From assembly GCA_016204125.1 (NCBI GenBank), contig JACQLI010000076.1, positions 1-8,385 on the forward strand: DNA of 8,385 nucleotides. Reading direction: 5' to 3'. This DNA is from Candidatus Omnitrophota bacterium (lineage in GTDB: Bacteria > Omnitrophota > Omnitrophia > Omnitrophales > JACQLI01). The position numbers and the translations under genes are program-made. Under the pieces are notes generated by a model, which saw nothing but the letters and a program-made list of their open reading frames with translations, ran no database searches and was not told the DNA's origin. How positions within the stretch are numbered: position 1 is the stretch's first letter; every line of letters starts with the position of its first letter. Shown here one piece after another: positions 1-6,172 of this stretch.

Positions 1-1
1 T

Positions 2-193
2 CACATCCCAGAAGGGATTGACATCAAGGCCCCCAAACCTACTCAGATCGTTGTTACAGGAGTGGATCGACAAAAGGTGGGTCAAGTAGCCGCAGAAATC
101 AGAAGATTCCATGAGCCTGAGCCCTATAAAGGGAAGGGGATTCACTATGTGGGAGAAGTGATCCGCCGTAAGCAAGGCAAGACAACGGCTTAA
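2..193 (+). CDS. rplF: 50S ribosomal protein L6, C-terminal 63 residues (5' end outside window)
   Basis: This open frame enters from the left edge and ends at TAA 191-193, giving 63 residues. They match the end of bacterial L6: a beta-strand stretch (PTQIVVTGVDRQKVGQVAAE) followed by the family signature EPYKGKGIHYVGE and a basic tail (VIRRKQGKTTA). L6 is a 23S rRNA-binding protein of the large subunit, near the factor-binding (sarcin-ricin loop) side. The gene stands in its usual place directly before rplR, with a 9-nt gap. The start and N-terminal domain cannot be seen here. Nothing in the visible part departs from the family. Confidence 0.96.
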   Translation, partial: HIPEGIDIKAPKPTQIVVTGVDRQKVGQVAAEIRRFHEPEPYKGKGIHYVGEVIRRKQGKTTA

Positions 194-202
194 GAGGTAA
201 CT

Positions 203-565
203 ATGCAGCTGGTTTACCGGGAACGAAGAAAGAAAAGGCATGAAAGGATACGGAAGAGCATTTTTGGGACTTCCGAGAGGCCCCGTCTTTGTATTTTTAA
301 GTCAGAGAAACACCTTTATGCACAGTTGATTGATGACTATCAGAAGAAGACACTTCTTACGTTCTCAACCCTCAGCGAGAAATTCCGTAAGGCTTCTCCC
401 AAAGGGAATACTGTCGAAGCCGCAAAAAAACTAGGAGAGCTTTTCGGAGGAGAGCTTAAGGTAAAGGGATTCCAAAAGATTGTCTTTGACCGGGGCGGTT
501 ACAAATATCACGGAAAGGTGAAGGCCTTGGCCGATGCCTTGCGTAAGACGGGGGTCAACTTCTGA
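203..565 (+). CDS. rplR: 50S ribosomal protein L18
   Basis: This 120-residue protein has the usual L18 length and plan. A basic N-terminus (residues 6-20) is followed by GTSERPRLCIFKSEKHLYAQLIDD (22-45, family core) and the C-terminal signature FDRGGYKYHGKVKALADALR (95-114). L18 binds 5S rRNA with L5 and helps dock it in the central protuberance. The start at 203 is supported by AAGAGGT (192-198) 4 nt upstream; the SD overlaps the rplF stop codon, so the two are probably coupled. The stop (TGA 563-565) shares one base with the rpsE ATG. No missing residues were noticed. Confidence 0.97.
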   Translation: MQLVYRERRKKRHERIRKSIFGTSERPRLCIFKSEKHLYAQLIDDYQKKTLLTFSTLSEKFRKASPKGNTVEAAKKLGELFGGELKVKGFQKIVFDRGGYKYHGKVKALADALRKTGVNF

Positions 566-1149
566 TGGTAGATGAAGGTGAAGATAAGGAGAAAATGGAA
601 AAGTTAGCAGAAGCAACCAAAACAGTCGAAAGCCACGAAGGCGAATCCAAAGTGGCGGCAGAAGTTCCTTCGCCTATCTTACAACAGGCCCCTTCGAACT
701 ATGAAAAGGTTATCCAGGTCAATCGTTGCGCGAAGGTTGTCAAAGGTGGAAGGCGTTTTCATTTTAGCGCCCTAGTGGTGATAGGAAATGGTCAGGGTGA
801 AGTCGGTTATGGTCTTGGAAAAGCAAGCGAAGTTTCGGATGCGATCTTGAAAGGAATTGCCCGTGCTCATAAAGACAAATTCAGAATCGCCTTGAAAGGA
901 ACAACCATTCCCCATGAAGCGATTGGACGTTATGGAGCCGCTAAGGTACTTCTTAAGCCGGCAGCTCCAGGAACAGGAATCATCGCCGGCGGTTCGGTGC
1001 GAGCACTTTGTGAGTCTGCTGGGATCAAAGATATCCTGACAAAAAGTTTGGGGAGTGACAACCCGATCAATGTCCTTAAGGCAACGGTTAATGGGCTTCA
1101 AGGATTAACGGATCATAAGATTCGGACTGAAGAGACTGATGAGAGCTAA
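565..1149 (+). CDS. rpsE: 30S ribosomal protein S5 with acidic N-terminal extension
   Basis: Residues 46-183 are a clear S5. The N-terminal dsRBD-like domain carries VNRCAKVVKGGRRFHFSAL (52-70) and GYGLGKASEV (81-90). The C-terminal domain carries PGTGIIAGGSVRAL (135-148) and SDNPINVLKATVNGL (164-178). S5 sits on the 30S solvent side and takes part in decoding accuracy; the KGGR loop (60-63) is the region altered in spectinomycin-resistant mutants of other bacteria and looks wild type here. Two oddities: about 45 extra N-terminal residues rich in Glu/Lys/Ala, and a short C-terminus ending DHKIRTEETDES without the longer tail of E. coli S5. The ATG at 565 overlaps the rplR stop (TGATG). An in-frame ATG at 595 would remove only 10 residues, so most of the extension stays either way. 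The 3' end overlaps rplO by 11 nt. Confidence 0.96.
   Translation: MVDEGEDKEKMEKLAEATKTVESHEGESKVAAEVPSPILQQAPSNYEKVIQVNRCAKVVKGGRRFHFSALVVIGNGQGEVGYGLGKASEVSDAILKGIARAHKDKFRIALKGTTIPHEAIGRYGAAKVLLKPAAPGTGIIAGGSVRALCESAGIKDILTKSLGSDNPINVLKATVNGLQGLTDHKIRTEETDES
586..591 (+). promoter_or_regulatory. AAGGAG, candidate Shine-Dalgarno for an alternative rpsE start at 595
   Basis: AAGGAG lies three bases before an in-frame ATG at 595-597, inside the first codons of rpsE as called from 565. The spacing is shorter than ideal. The 565 start has no good SD but overlaps the rplR stop codon, which favours coupled re-initiation. The sequence alone does not settle which start is used. Confidence 0.35.
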
Positions 1150-1564
1150 ATTTCCCTATAAAAAGAAGAAAAAGAGAGTAGGTTGCGGGCCTGGGTCAGG
1201 TCATGGGAAGACTGCTACCCGAGGAAATAAGGGTCAACAGTCTCGGACTGGATCAGGCCGTCGGCGTGGTTTTGAGGGCGGACAAAACCCACTTTACAGG
1301 CGGATTCCAAAGAGAGGTTTTAACCATTTTCCGAAAAGAAGGTTTTCAATCGTCAATTTGGATCAATTATCTCGTCTCGGAGAAAGTGAAGTCACGCCCG
1401 AAAAGCTTTTGGAGAGGAGAATTATCCATAAATTAAGAGATGGTCTCAAGGTTCTTGGCGATGGGAAGCTTGATAAGGCGATCAAGATTCACGCGAATCA
1501 CTATTCGAAGCAGGCGAAGAAGAAGATTGAGGCTGCGGGTGGAGAGGCTCTAGTGATTCAATGA
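1139..1564 (+). CDS. rplO: 50S ribosomal protein L15, short N-terminus
   Basis: This 141-residue protein carries the L15 signatures: RVGCGPGSGHGKTATRGNKGQ (13-33, Gly-rich rRNA-binding loop), RRGFEGGQNPLYRRIPKRGF (42-61), and the C-terminal AAGGEALVI (132-140). L15 is a late-assembly 23S rRNA-binding protein of the large subunit. The start at 1139 lies inside rpsE (11-nt overlap) and an in-frame TAA at 1106-1108 closes the frame upstream. No ATG, GTG or TTG lies between, so the protein cannot begin much earlier. The usual opening of about ten residues (Leu-rich, with Pro and Gly before the basic run) is reduced to MRAKFPYKKKKK. rpmD, normally just upstream, is absent. The stop overlaps secY as ATGA. 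Confidence 0.96.
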   Translation: MRAKFPYKKKKKRVGCGPGSGHGKTATRGNKGQQSRTGSGRRRGFEGGQNPLYRRIPKRGFNHFPKRRFSIVNLDQLSRLGESEVTPEKLLERRIIHKLRDGLKVLGDGKLDKAIKIHANHYSKQAKKKIEAAGGEALVIQ

Positions 1565-2916
1565 TTCAAGCATTCGTAAACATATTCAAGGTTCCTGAGC
1601 TGACGCGAAAAGTTCTCTTCACGTTGGCCATTATTGTGGTTTATCGAGTAGGAGCCTATGTTCCTACTCCTGGAATCGATGGCCACGCCCTCAATCGATT
1701 CTTCCAGTCGATTGCTCAAACTCCTGGAGGGACACTCTTTGGCATCATGGGGATGTTTTCTGGAGGCGCTCTTCAGAAGGCAACTATCTTTGCTTTAGGA
1801 ATTATGCCTTACATTTCAGCTTCGATTATCCTGCAACTTTTAACCGTTGTTTTTCCGTATTTGGAGAAACTCGCCAAAGAGGGGGAAGAAGGTCGAAAGA
1901 AGATCATTCAATATACCCGCTACGGAACCGTGGTCCTCTCGATCATCCAAACCTTTTTCATCGCGCTCTGGTTGGAGAACCCTAACGCATTCCAGGGAAC
2001 GGTGGTGGTACCGAACCCAGGCTGGGGCTTTCGTTTGATGACGATACTGACTTTGACCACAGGAACGGCCTTCATCATGTGGCTTGGGGAACAGATCGAT
2101 CAATACGGTATTGGGAATGGGATGTCTATCATCATCACAGCAGGTATCATTGAGTCCGTTCCAACAGCTCTTTGGCAGACATGGGTTCTCGCTTCTCCCT
2201 TTGATCCCTCAAGGCAACAGTTGAGTTACTGGAAGCTGGCGCTTCTCGTCGCCTTCTTCATCTTTACGGTGGTGGGCGTGGTGCTGATCATTCAGGGGCA
2301 GAGAAAGATCCCCGTTCAATATGCGAAACAGATCCGCGGCAACAGGATGTATGGTGGACAATCCACTTATCTTCCTTTGAAGGTGAATCAGGCGGGTGTG
2401 ATTCCGATTATCTTCGCCCAGTCCGTGATTCTCTTTCCAGCGACGATAGCAGGTTTTTTTCCAAAGGCAGGAGTTTTGCAAGGGGCCGCGCAATTTCTTA
2501 GCCCTGGCTCCCTTGTGTATTCCACCATTTACGCGCTCTTTATTATTTTCTTCACCTTTTTTTACACCGCGATTACCTTCAATCCCATTGAGGTGAGTGA
2601 CAATCTGCAGAAATTTGGTGGGTTTGTTCCAGGGATACGGCCTGGGAAGAATACGGCTGAGTATTTGGATTATGTGATGACAAGGATTGCGGCAAGCGGT
2701 GCTGTCTTTTTAGCTATTATAGCGCTCTTTCCCAATGTGATTTCTTCGCCTAAGTTTCTGAATATTCCCTTCCTTGTGGCGAGTTTTTTCGGTGGGACGG
2801 GTCTTCTTATTATCGTGGGTGTGGTCCTGGACACGATGAAGACGATCGAGTCTCAGCTCGTGATGCGTCATTACGAAGGGTTTATTCGAAAAGGACGAAT
2901 CAAGGCGAGAAGGTAA
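1561..2916 (+). CDS. secY: Preprotein translocase channel subunit SecY
   Basis: This 451-residue polytopic membrane protein has the length and ten-helix pattern of SecY. By hydrophobicity, helices lie near residues 18-36, 74-96, 119-140, 156-176, 184-203, 226-246, 277-298, 318-340, 375-395 and 403-425. The plug region is GIMGMFSGGAL (61-71), followed by ALGIMPYISASIILQLL (78-94). The cytosolic loops carry QGQRKIPVQYAKQ (245-257) and FGGFVPGIRPG (352-362), the latter with the conserved Arg (360) of the SecA/ribosome-facing loop. The C-terminus has GGTGLLIIVGVVLDT (411-425) and basic residues on the cytosolic side. SecY forms the Sec protein-conducting channel with SecE and SecG. Its ATG overlaps the rplO stop (ATGA), with GGAGAGG at 1541-1547 as a distant SD. 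Nothing unusual was seen. Confidence 0.98.
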   Translation: MIQAFVNIFKVPELTRKVLFTLAIIVVYRVGAYVPTPGIDGHALNRFFQSIAQTPGGTLFGIMGMFSGGALQKATIFALGIMPYISASIILQLLTVVFPYLEKLAKEGEEGRKKIIQYTRYGTVVLSIIQTFFIALWLENPNAFQGTVVVPNPGWGFRLMTILTLTTGTAFIMWLGEQIDQYGIGNGMSIIITAGIIESVPTALWQTWVLASPFDPSRQQLSYWKLALLVAFFIFTVVGVVLIIQGQRKIPVQYAKQIRGNRMYGGQSTYLPLKVNQAGVIPIIFAQSVILFPATIAGFFPKAGVLQGAAQFLSPGSLVYSTIYALFIIFFTFFYTAITFNPIEVSDNLQKFGGFVPGIRPGKNTAEYLDYVMTRIAASGAVFLAIIALFPNVISSPKFLNIPFLVASFFGGTGLLIIVGVVLDTMKTIESQLVMRHYEGFIRKGRIKARR

Positions 2917-2919
2917 AGC

Positions 2920-2934
2920 GGAGAATTTCTCTCC
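2920..2934 (+). other. Small hairpin between secY and adk
   Basis: GGAGA (2920-2924) and TCTCC (2930-2934) can form a 5-bp stem with a 5-nt loop within the 27-nt secY-adk gap. It ends just before the adk SD (GAGG 2937-2940). No T-run follows, so it is not an intrinsic terminator. It could affect adk translation or mRNA stability, or be chance. Confidence 0.3.
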
Positions 2935-2943
2935 CTGAGGACG

Positions 2944-3612
2944 ATGCGAATTATCCTATTTGGACCCCCTGGAGCGGGCAAGGGAACACATGCTCAGATT
3001 TTAAGCAGGAAATGGCAGGTGCCTCACCTTGCTGCAGGTGACCTTTTGAGGAGCCACATCCGTGAGCTCACAGAAGTGGGAAAAAAGGTGAAGGCCATCC
3101 TCGAAAGAGGGGAACTCGTTCCCGATGTGCTGATTAACGAGCTCATAGCAGTAGAGCTCAGAAAGCCCGTGGCCAGAAGAGGCTTTATCCTTGATGGCTA
3201 CCCGAGGACGTTGGGTCAAGCGGATGCCCTTGATGAATTTTTGAAGGGGAAAAATGAAAACCTCGACGTCGCCTTGTACTTTAAGACATCGGTTGATGTT
3301 GTAATCGATCGGCTTACAGGTCGAAGATTTTGTCCCGAGTGCGGTGCGAATTACCATATTCGTAATATTCCGCCGAAGGTGAGCGGAAAATGTGATCGTT
3401 GCGGCGCTAGTCTTGTAGAACGTTCCGACGATCGACCTGAGACGGTTCGTCGCCGCCTTGAAGTTTATGAAAAAGATACGGCCCCGCTTCTCAATTACTA
3501 TCAGGTGAAGGGGTTTCTTGAGGAAGTGCCTGGTGATTTTGATGTCGATGAACTTCAGGCAGTGTTGGCCAAGGTTCTTGAAAGGCACGGTGTCCGTGAA
3601 TCGATTCGATGA
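2944..3612 (+). CDS. adk: Adenylate kinase, long form with Cys4 zinc LID
   Basis: Adk interconverts ATP + AMP and 2 ADP in the cytosol. This 222-residue protein begins with the P-loop GPPGAGKGT (7-15), followed by AAGDLLR (30-36), FILDGYPRT (81-89) with Gln92, and the LID domain. The LID has four cysteines at 130, 133, 150 and 153 (CPEC and CDRC), the zinc-binding arrangement known from Bacillus-type enzymes; E. coli Adk lacks these. DDRPETVRRRL (162-172) supplies the LID/core arginines. One odd residue: the Thr of the usual STGD motif (Thr31 in E. coli), next to the NMP site, is Ala31. The start is the only suitable Met, giving a standard N-terminus, with GAGG at 2937-2940 3 nt upstream. The stop overlaps map as ATGA. 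Adk is commonly found between secY and map. Confidence 0.97.
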   Translation: MRIILFGPPGAGKGTHAQILSRKWQVPHLAAGDLLRSHIRELTEVGKKVKAILERGELVPDVLINELIAVELRKPVARRGFILDGYPRTLGQADALDEFLKGKNENLDVALYFKTSVDVVIDRLTGRRFCPECGANYHIRNIPPKVSGKCDRCGASLVERSDDRPETVRRRLEVYEKDTAPLLNYYQVKGFLEEVPGDFDVDELQAVLAKVLERHGVRESIR

Positions 3613-4370
3613 TTCGGCTGAAGTCGAAGCGCGAAATCGAAATCATGGAGCGAGCCGCAAAGATTCTTCGTCAGGCCTTTGAAAAACTGCGCCCTTCGAT
3701 GCGTCCAGGGATTAGTACCTTGGATCTTGATGCGGTTGCAGAGAAGGCGATTAAGGAGGCAGGCGGGGAATCAGCCTTCAAAGGTTATCGGGGATTTCCG
3801 AGAACCCTTTGCGTTTCGATCAACGAAGAAGTGGTGCATGGGATTCCGTCGCCCAAGCGGAAGCTCAAAGATGGAGACATCGTCAGTTTAGACTTGGGAG
3901 TGAAATACCAAGGTTATTACGCGGATGCGGCGAGAAGTTGGGCAGTCGGTGAGATTTCAGCCGAAGCTCAAAAGCTCATCCGAGTAGCAAAAGAAGCCTT
4001 TTTGGCAGGCTTTGATGCAGTTAGAAAATCTGGAAAACGGATTGGCGATCTTTCTCAGGCAGTACAGGAAGTGATTGAGTCGAATGGTTTTCAAGTGGTG
4101 AGGGATTACGTGGGTCACGGCATTGGGCAAACGATTCACGAAGAACCGCAAGTTCCCAACTTTGGGAAAGCGGGACAAGGACCGAAAATCGAGCCAGGTC
4201 TTGTGATTGCGATTGAACCGATGGTGACAGCGGGACATTACAGTGTCGAAACGCTTGAGGATGGTTGGACTGTCGTGACAAAGGATCGAAGGCTAGCGAG
4301 TCATTATGAAGATACCATTGCTTTTACGGATTCAGGGCCTCTTAATTTAACAGGTCCAGAAGAAAACTAA
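3609..4370 (+). CDS. map: Methionine aminopeptidase, type I
   Basis: Map removes the initiator Met from nascent proteins. This 253-residue protein has the full pita-bread-fold metal site, in E. coli-like spacing: Asp95 (SLDLGV), Asp106 (YADAAR), His170 (GHGIG), Glu203 (AIEPM) and Glu234 (HYEDT). The substrate-contacting His77 (VVHGIP) and His177 (TIHEEP) are also present. There is no N-terminal SH3-binding or zinc-finger extension and no type II insert, so it is a plain type Ia enzyme. The ATG overlaps the adk stop (ATGA). No strong SD lies close upstream, which suggests translation coupled to adk. The gene precedes infA by 6 nt. Its position beside translation genes fits its role at the ribosome exit tunnel. 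Confidence 0.98.
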   Translation: MIRLKSKREIEIMERAAKILRQAFEKLRPSMRPGISTLDLDAVAEKAIKEAGGESAFKGYRGFPRTLCVSINEEVVHGIPSPKRKLKDGDIVSLDLGVKYQGYYADAARSWAVGEISAEAQKLIRVAKEAFLAGFDAVRKSGKRIGDLSQAVQEVIESNGFQVVRDYVGHGIGQTIHEEPQVPNFGKAGQGPKIEPGLVIAIEPMVTAGHYSVETLEDGWTVVTKDRRLASHYEDTIAFTDSGPLNLTGPEEN

Positions 4371-4376
4371 AGGTAC

Positions 4377-4595
4377 ATGCCTAAAGAAGACGCGATCGAA
4401 GTGGAAGGGACAGTGGTAGAACCTTTGCCGAACGCCATGTTTCGAGTTGAACTGGATAATGGCCATAAAGTATTGGCCCACATCTCAGGGAAGATGAGGA
4501 TGCATTACATCCGAATCCTTCCTGGAGATAGGGTGAAAGTGGAATTATCACCTTATGATTTGACAAGAGGTCGAATCACTTTTCGCGTGAAGTAA
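4377..4595 (+). CDS. infA: Translation initiation factor IF-1
   Basis: This 72-residue single S1-like OB-fold protein has the standard IF-1 length. Family motifs are visible: EVEGTVVEPLPNAMFRVEL (8-26), NGHKVLAHISGKMRMHYIRI (28-47) and PGDRVKVELSPYDLTRGRI (49-67). IF-1 binds the 30S A site near helix 44 and assists IF-2 and IF-3 in start-site selection. TAAAGGT (4368-4374), which overlaps the map stop codon, provides the SD two bases from the ATG. The infA-rpmJ-rpsM order is the common junction between spc and alpha gene groups in many bacteria. No deviation was noticed. Confidence 0.98.
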   Translation: MPKEDAIEVEGTVVEPLPNAMFRVELDNGHKVLAHISGKMRMHYIRILPGDRVKVELSPYDLTRGRITFRVK

Positions 4596-4604
4596 GAGGG
4601 AAAC

Positions 4605-4718
4605 ATGAAAGTAAGAAGTTCTGTTAAAAAAATTTGTGAACATTGCAGGATTGTACGCCGCAGGGGAATCGTTTACGTGATTTGCGAAAATCCCAAACAC
4701 AAGCAGCGGCAGGGTTAA
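4605..4718 (+). CDS. rpmJ: 50S ribosomal protein L36, zinc-binding form
   Basis: This very small gene (ATG 4605, TAA 4716-4718) encodes 37 residues: MKVRSSVKKICEHC, then a basic stretch, ending VICENPKHKQRQG. It has the full C-C-C-H zinc ribbon, with Cys11, Cys14, Cys27 and His32, so it is the C+ paralogue type. In other bacteria the C- form, without the ligands, is made under zinc shortage. L36 is among the smallest ribosomal proteins and binds 23S rRNA near the base of the L7/L12 stalk. AAGAGGG (4594-4600) gives the SD with a 4-nt spacer. It lies 9 nt after infA and 16 nt before rpsM, the canonical place. Confidence 0.97.
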   Translation: MKVRSSVKKICEHCRIVRRRGIVYVICENPKHKQRQG

Positions 4719-4734
4719 AAGGAAAGGTTGAATT

Positions 4735-5124
4735 ATGCCACGTATTCTAGGTGTTGATATACCCGCAGCGAAGCGAACAGAGGTGGCCCTTACCTATGTT
4801 TATGGAATCGGTCAATCTCTTTCGAAAAAGATCTTGAGTGAGGCCAAGGTTAATCCTGAAAAGCGGGCCAAGGACCTTTCGGACAAAGAAATTCATGACA
4901 TCACATCGGTTATCCAAAAAAAAGGGATTAGGACAGAGGGTGATGTAAGGCGAGAGATCCAGCAGAATATCCGACGCCTCATTGATATTCGCTCTTATCG
5001 TGGGCAAAGACACGTTCGCGGGCTGCCTGTACGCGGCCAGAGAACACATACTAATTCAAGAACTCGAAAAGGACCGCGAAAGACGGTAGGCGGGCTCCTT
5101 AAGAAGCCACCCGCACCCAAATAA
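4735..5124 (+). CDS. rpsM: 30S ribosomal protein S13
   Basis: This 129-residue S13 has the N-terminal MPRILGVDIP, the helix-two-turn-helix region YVYGIG (21-26), and the C-terminal rRNA/tRNA-contacting stretch RSYRGQRHVRGLPVRGQRT (86-104), followed by TNSRTRKGPRK. S13 sits in the 30S head, contacts P-site tRNA and forms intersubunit bridges. AAAGG (4723-4727) gives a well-spaced SD 7 nt from the ATG. In E. coli the S4 repressor binds a pseudoknot in a longer leader before rpsM. Here only 16 nt separate rpmJ and rpsM, so that structure has no room and no equivalent was seen. The C-terminus is slightly longer than in E. coli (LLKKPPAPK). Confidence 0.98.
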   Translation: MPRILGVDIPAAKRTEVALTYVYGIGQSLSKKILSEAKVNPEKRAKDLSDKEIHDITSVIQKKGIRTEGDVRREIQQNIRRLIDIRSYRGQRHVRGLPVRGQRTHTNSRTRKGPRKTVGGLLKKPPAPK

Positions 5125-5146
5125 GAAAGAGAGGATTTTTTATTCA

Positions 5147-5518
5147 ATGGCTAAGAAAAAGAAGATCAAAAATATCGTCAGGGGAGTCGCCCATATTCAG
5201 GCGAGTTTCAATAATACGGTGATTACCATTACCGACCCTCAAGGAAATGCTATTTGCTGGTCGAGCTCAGGCGCGGCAGGTTTCAAGGGATCTAAGAAAT
5301 CGACTCCCTTTGCCGCCCAGCGTGCTTCTGAGGTAGTTGCCAAAAAGGCGATGGAGAACGGAATGAAAGAAGTAGAAGTTTACATCAAAGGTCCAGGTTC
5401 TGGCCGCGAGTCGGCGATCAGAGCGCTTCAGGCAGCGGGACTTAAAATCACAGCGATCAAGGACGTGACGCCCATGCCTCACAACGGATGCCGCGCACCT
5501 AAAAGGAGAAGGGTCTGA
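5147..5518 (+). CDS. rpsK: 30S ribosomal protein S11
   Basis: This 123-residue S11 has the family core HIQASFNNTVITITDPQGN (16-34), SSGAAGFKGSKKSTPFAAQ (40-58), IKGPGSGRESAIRAL (80-94) and the C-terminus DVTPMPHNGCRAPKRRRV (106-123). S11 lies on the 30S platform and contacts 16S rRNA near the mRNA exit channel. The Asn113-Gly114 pair corresponds to the site reported to become isoaspartate in E. coli S11. The usual IPHNGCRPPK reads MPHNGCRAPK here, a mild variation. The putative SD GAGG (5131-5134) is 12 nt from the ATG, longer than typical, with a T6 run between. The stop shares one base with rpsD. Confidence 0.98.
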   Translation: MAKKKKIKNIVRGVAHIQASFNNTVITITDPQGNAICWSSSGAAGFKGSKKSTPFAAQRASEVVAKKAMENGMKEVEVYIKGPGSGRESAIRALQAAGLKITAIKDVTPMPHNGCRAPKRRRV

Positions 5519-6144
5519 TGGCTAGGCGTATCGAACCCGTTTGTCGTCTCTGCCGTCGGGAGGGAATCAAGCTCTTCCTCAAAGGGATTCGTTGTACAGG
5601 AGATAAGTGTGCGATCGAGAGAAGGAACCAGCCGCCTGGACAGCATGGTCGTCGTCGGCCCAAGCTTTCTGATTACGGTCTTCAATTAAGAGAAAAACAG
5701 AAGACCAAGAGAATCTACGGGATGTCAGAGGCGCAATTCCGCGTGTTTTTTGAAAGAGCTTCTAGAGCCCCTGGCGCTACAGGTGAAAAGCTTGTGGAAC
5801 TTCTTGAGAGGCGTCTTGATAACGTAGTTTATCGGCTGCATTGGGTTAGTTCGCGCTCAGAGGCACGTCAATTTGTCTTGCATAGGAATGTGACAGTTAA
5901 TGGTCGGAGGGTAAACGTCCCTTCGTTTTTGGTTCGGGTAGGTGACAAGATCGAAGTTCATAAGGCAGATCCTATTGTAAAACGGGTCAAGGCAATGCTA
6001 GAGACCCTTCAAGATAGGCCGCTTGCAGAGTGGTTTCGTTTGGAAGCCGAGAGCATGTTGGCGGAGGTAATACGGCTTCCGAAAAAGACAGATGCGGGTT
6101 TACCCGTGGAAGAATCGCTAATCGTTGAATTGTATTCAAAATAG
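5518..6144 (+). CDS. rpsD: 30S ribosomal protein S4, four-cysteine (zinc) form
   Basis: This 208-residue S4 has the C+ N-terminus: Cys9, Cys12, Cys26 and Cys31, in the same spacing as zinc-binding Thermus S4. Next come PPGQHGRRRPKLSDYGLQLREKQ in two adjoining motifs (39-61), RIYGMSEAQFR (65-75), and the S4 RNA-binding domain (about 98-160) with RRLDNVVYRLHW and VTVNGRRVNVPS. S4 starts 16S rRNA assembly and in E. coli also represses alpha-operon translation; whether it does so here cannot be read from the sequence. AAGGAG (5503-5508) lies 9 nt before the ATG, which overlaps the rpsK stop (TGATG). The rpsM-rpsK-rpsD-rpoA order is the classic alpha operon. Confidence 0.98.
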   Translation: MARRIEPVCRLCRREGIKLFLKGIRCTGDKCAIERRNQPPGQHGRRRPKLSDYGLQLREKQKTKRIYGMSEAQFRVFFERASRAPGATGEKLVELLERRLDNVVYRLHWVSSRSEARQFVLHRNVTVNGRRVNVPSFLVRVGDKIEVHKADPIVKRVKAMLETLQDRPLAEWFRLEAESMLAEVIRLPKKTDAGLPVEESLIVELYSK

Positions 6145-6158
6145 TCTACTTACAAGAC

Positions 6159-6165
6159 AAGGAGG
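6159..6165 (+). promoter_or_regulatory. AAGGAGG Shine-Dalgarno of rpoA
   Basis: A complete anti-16S complement sits 7 nt before the rpoA ATG, the strongest ribosome binding site in the window. It lies in the 28-nt rpsD-rpoA gap, the longest intergenic space here, so rpoA is probably initiated independently rather than by coupling to rpsD. Confidence 0.85.
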
Positions 6166-6172
6166 AATTTAG

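Noticed and set aside
1203..1436. A second + strand open frame of 77 codons inside rplO.
   Set aside because: It is an out-of-frame shadow of a conserved L15 region rich in Gly/Arg codons and has no homology I recognise.
3001..3588. A long open frame on the minus strand (195 codons) opposite adk.
   Set aside because: It lies wholly antisense to adk, has no recognisable motif, and is a by-product of codon bias in the real gene.
5090..5141. Possible terminator: GCGGG (5090-5094) with CCCGC (5110-5114), then T6 at 5136-5141.
   Set aside because: The T-run is over 20 nt past the stem and the stem has a large internal loop. It lies between two alpha-operon genes where termination is not expected.
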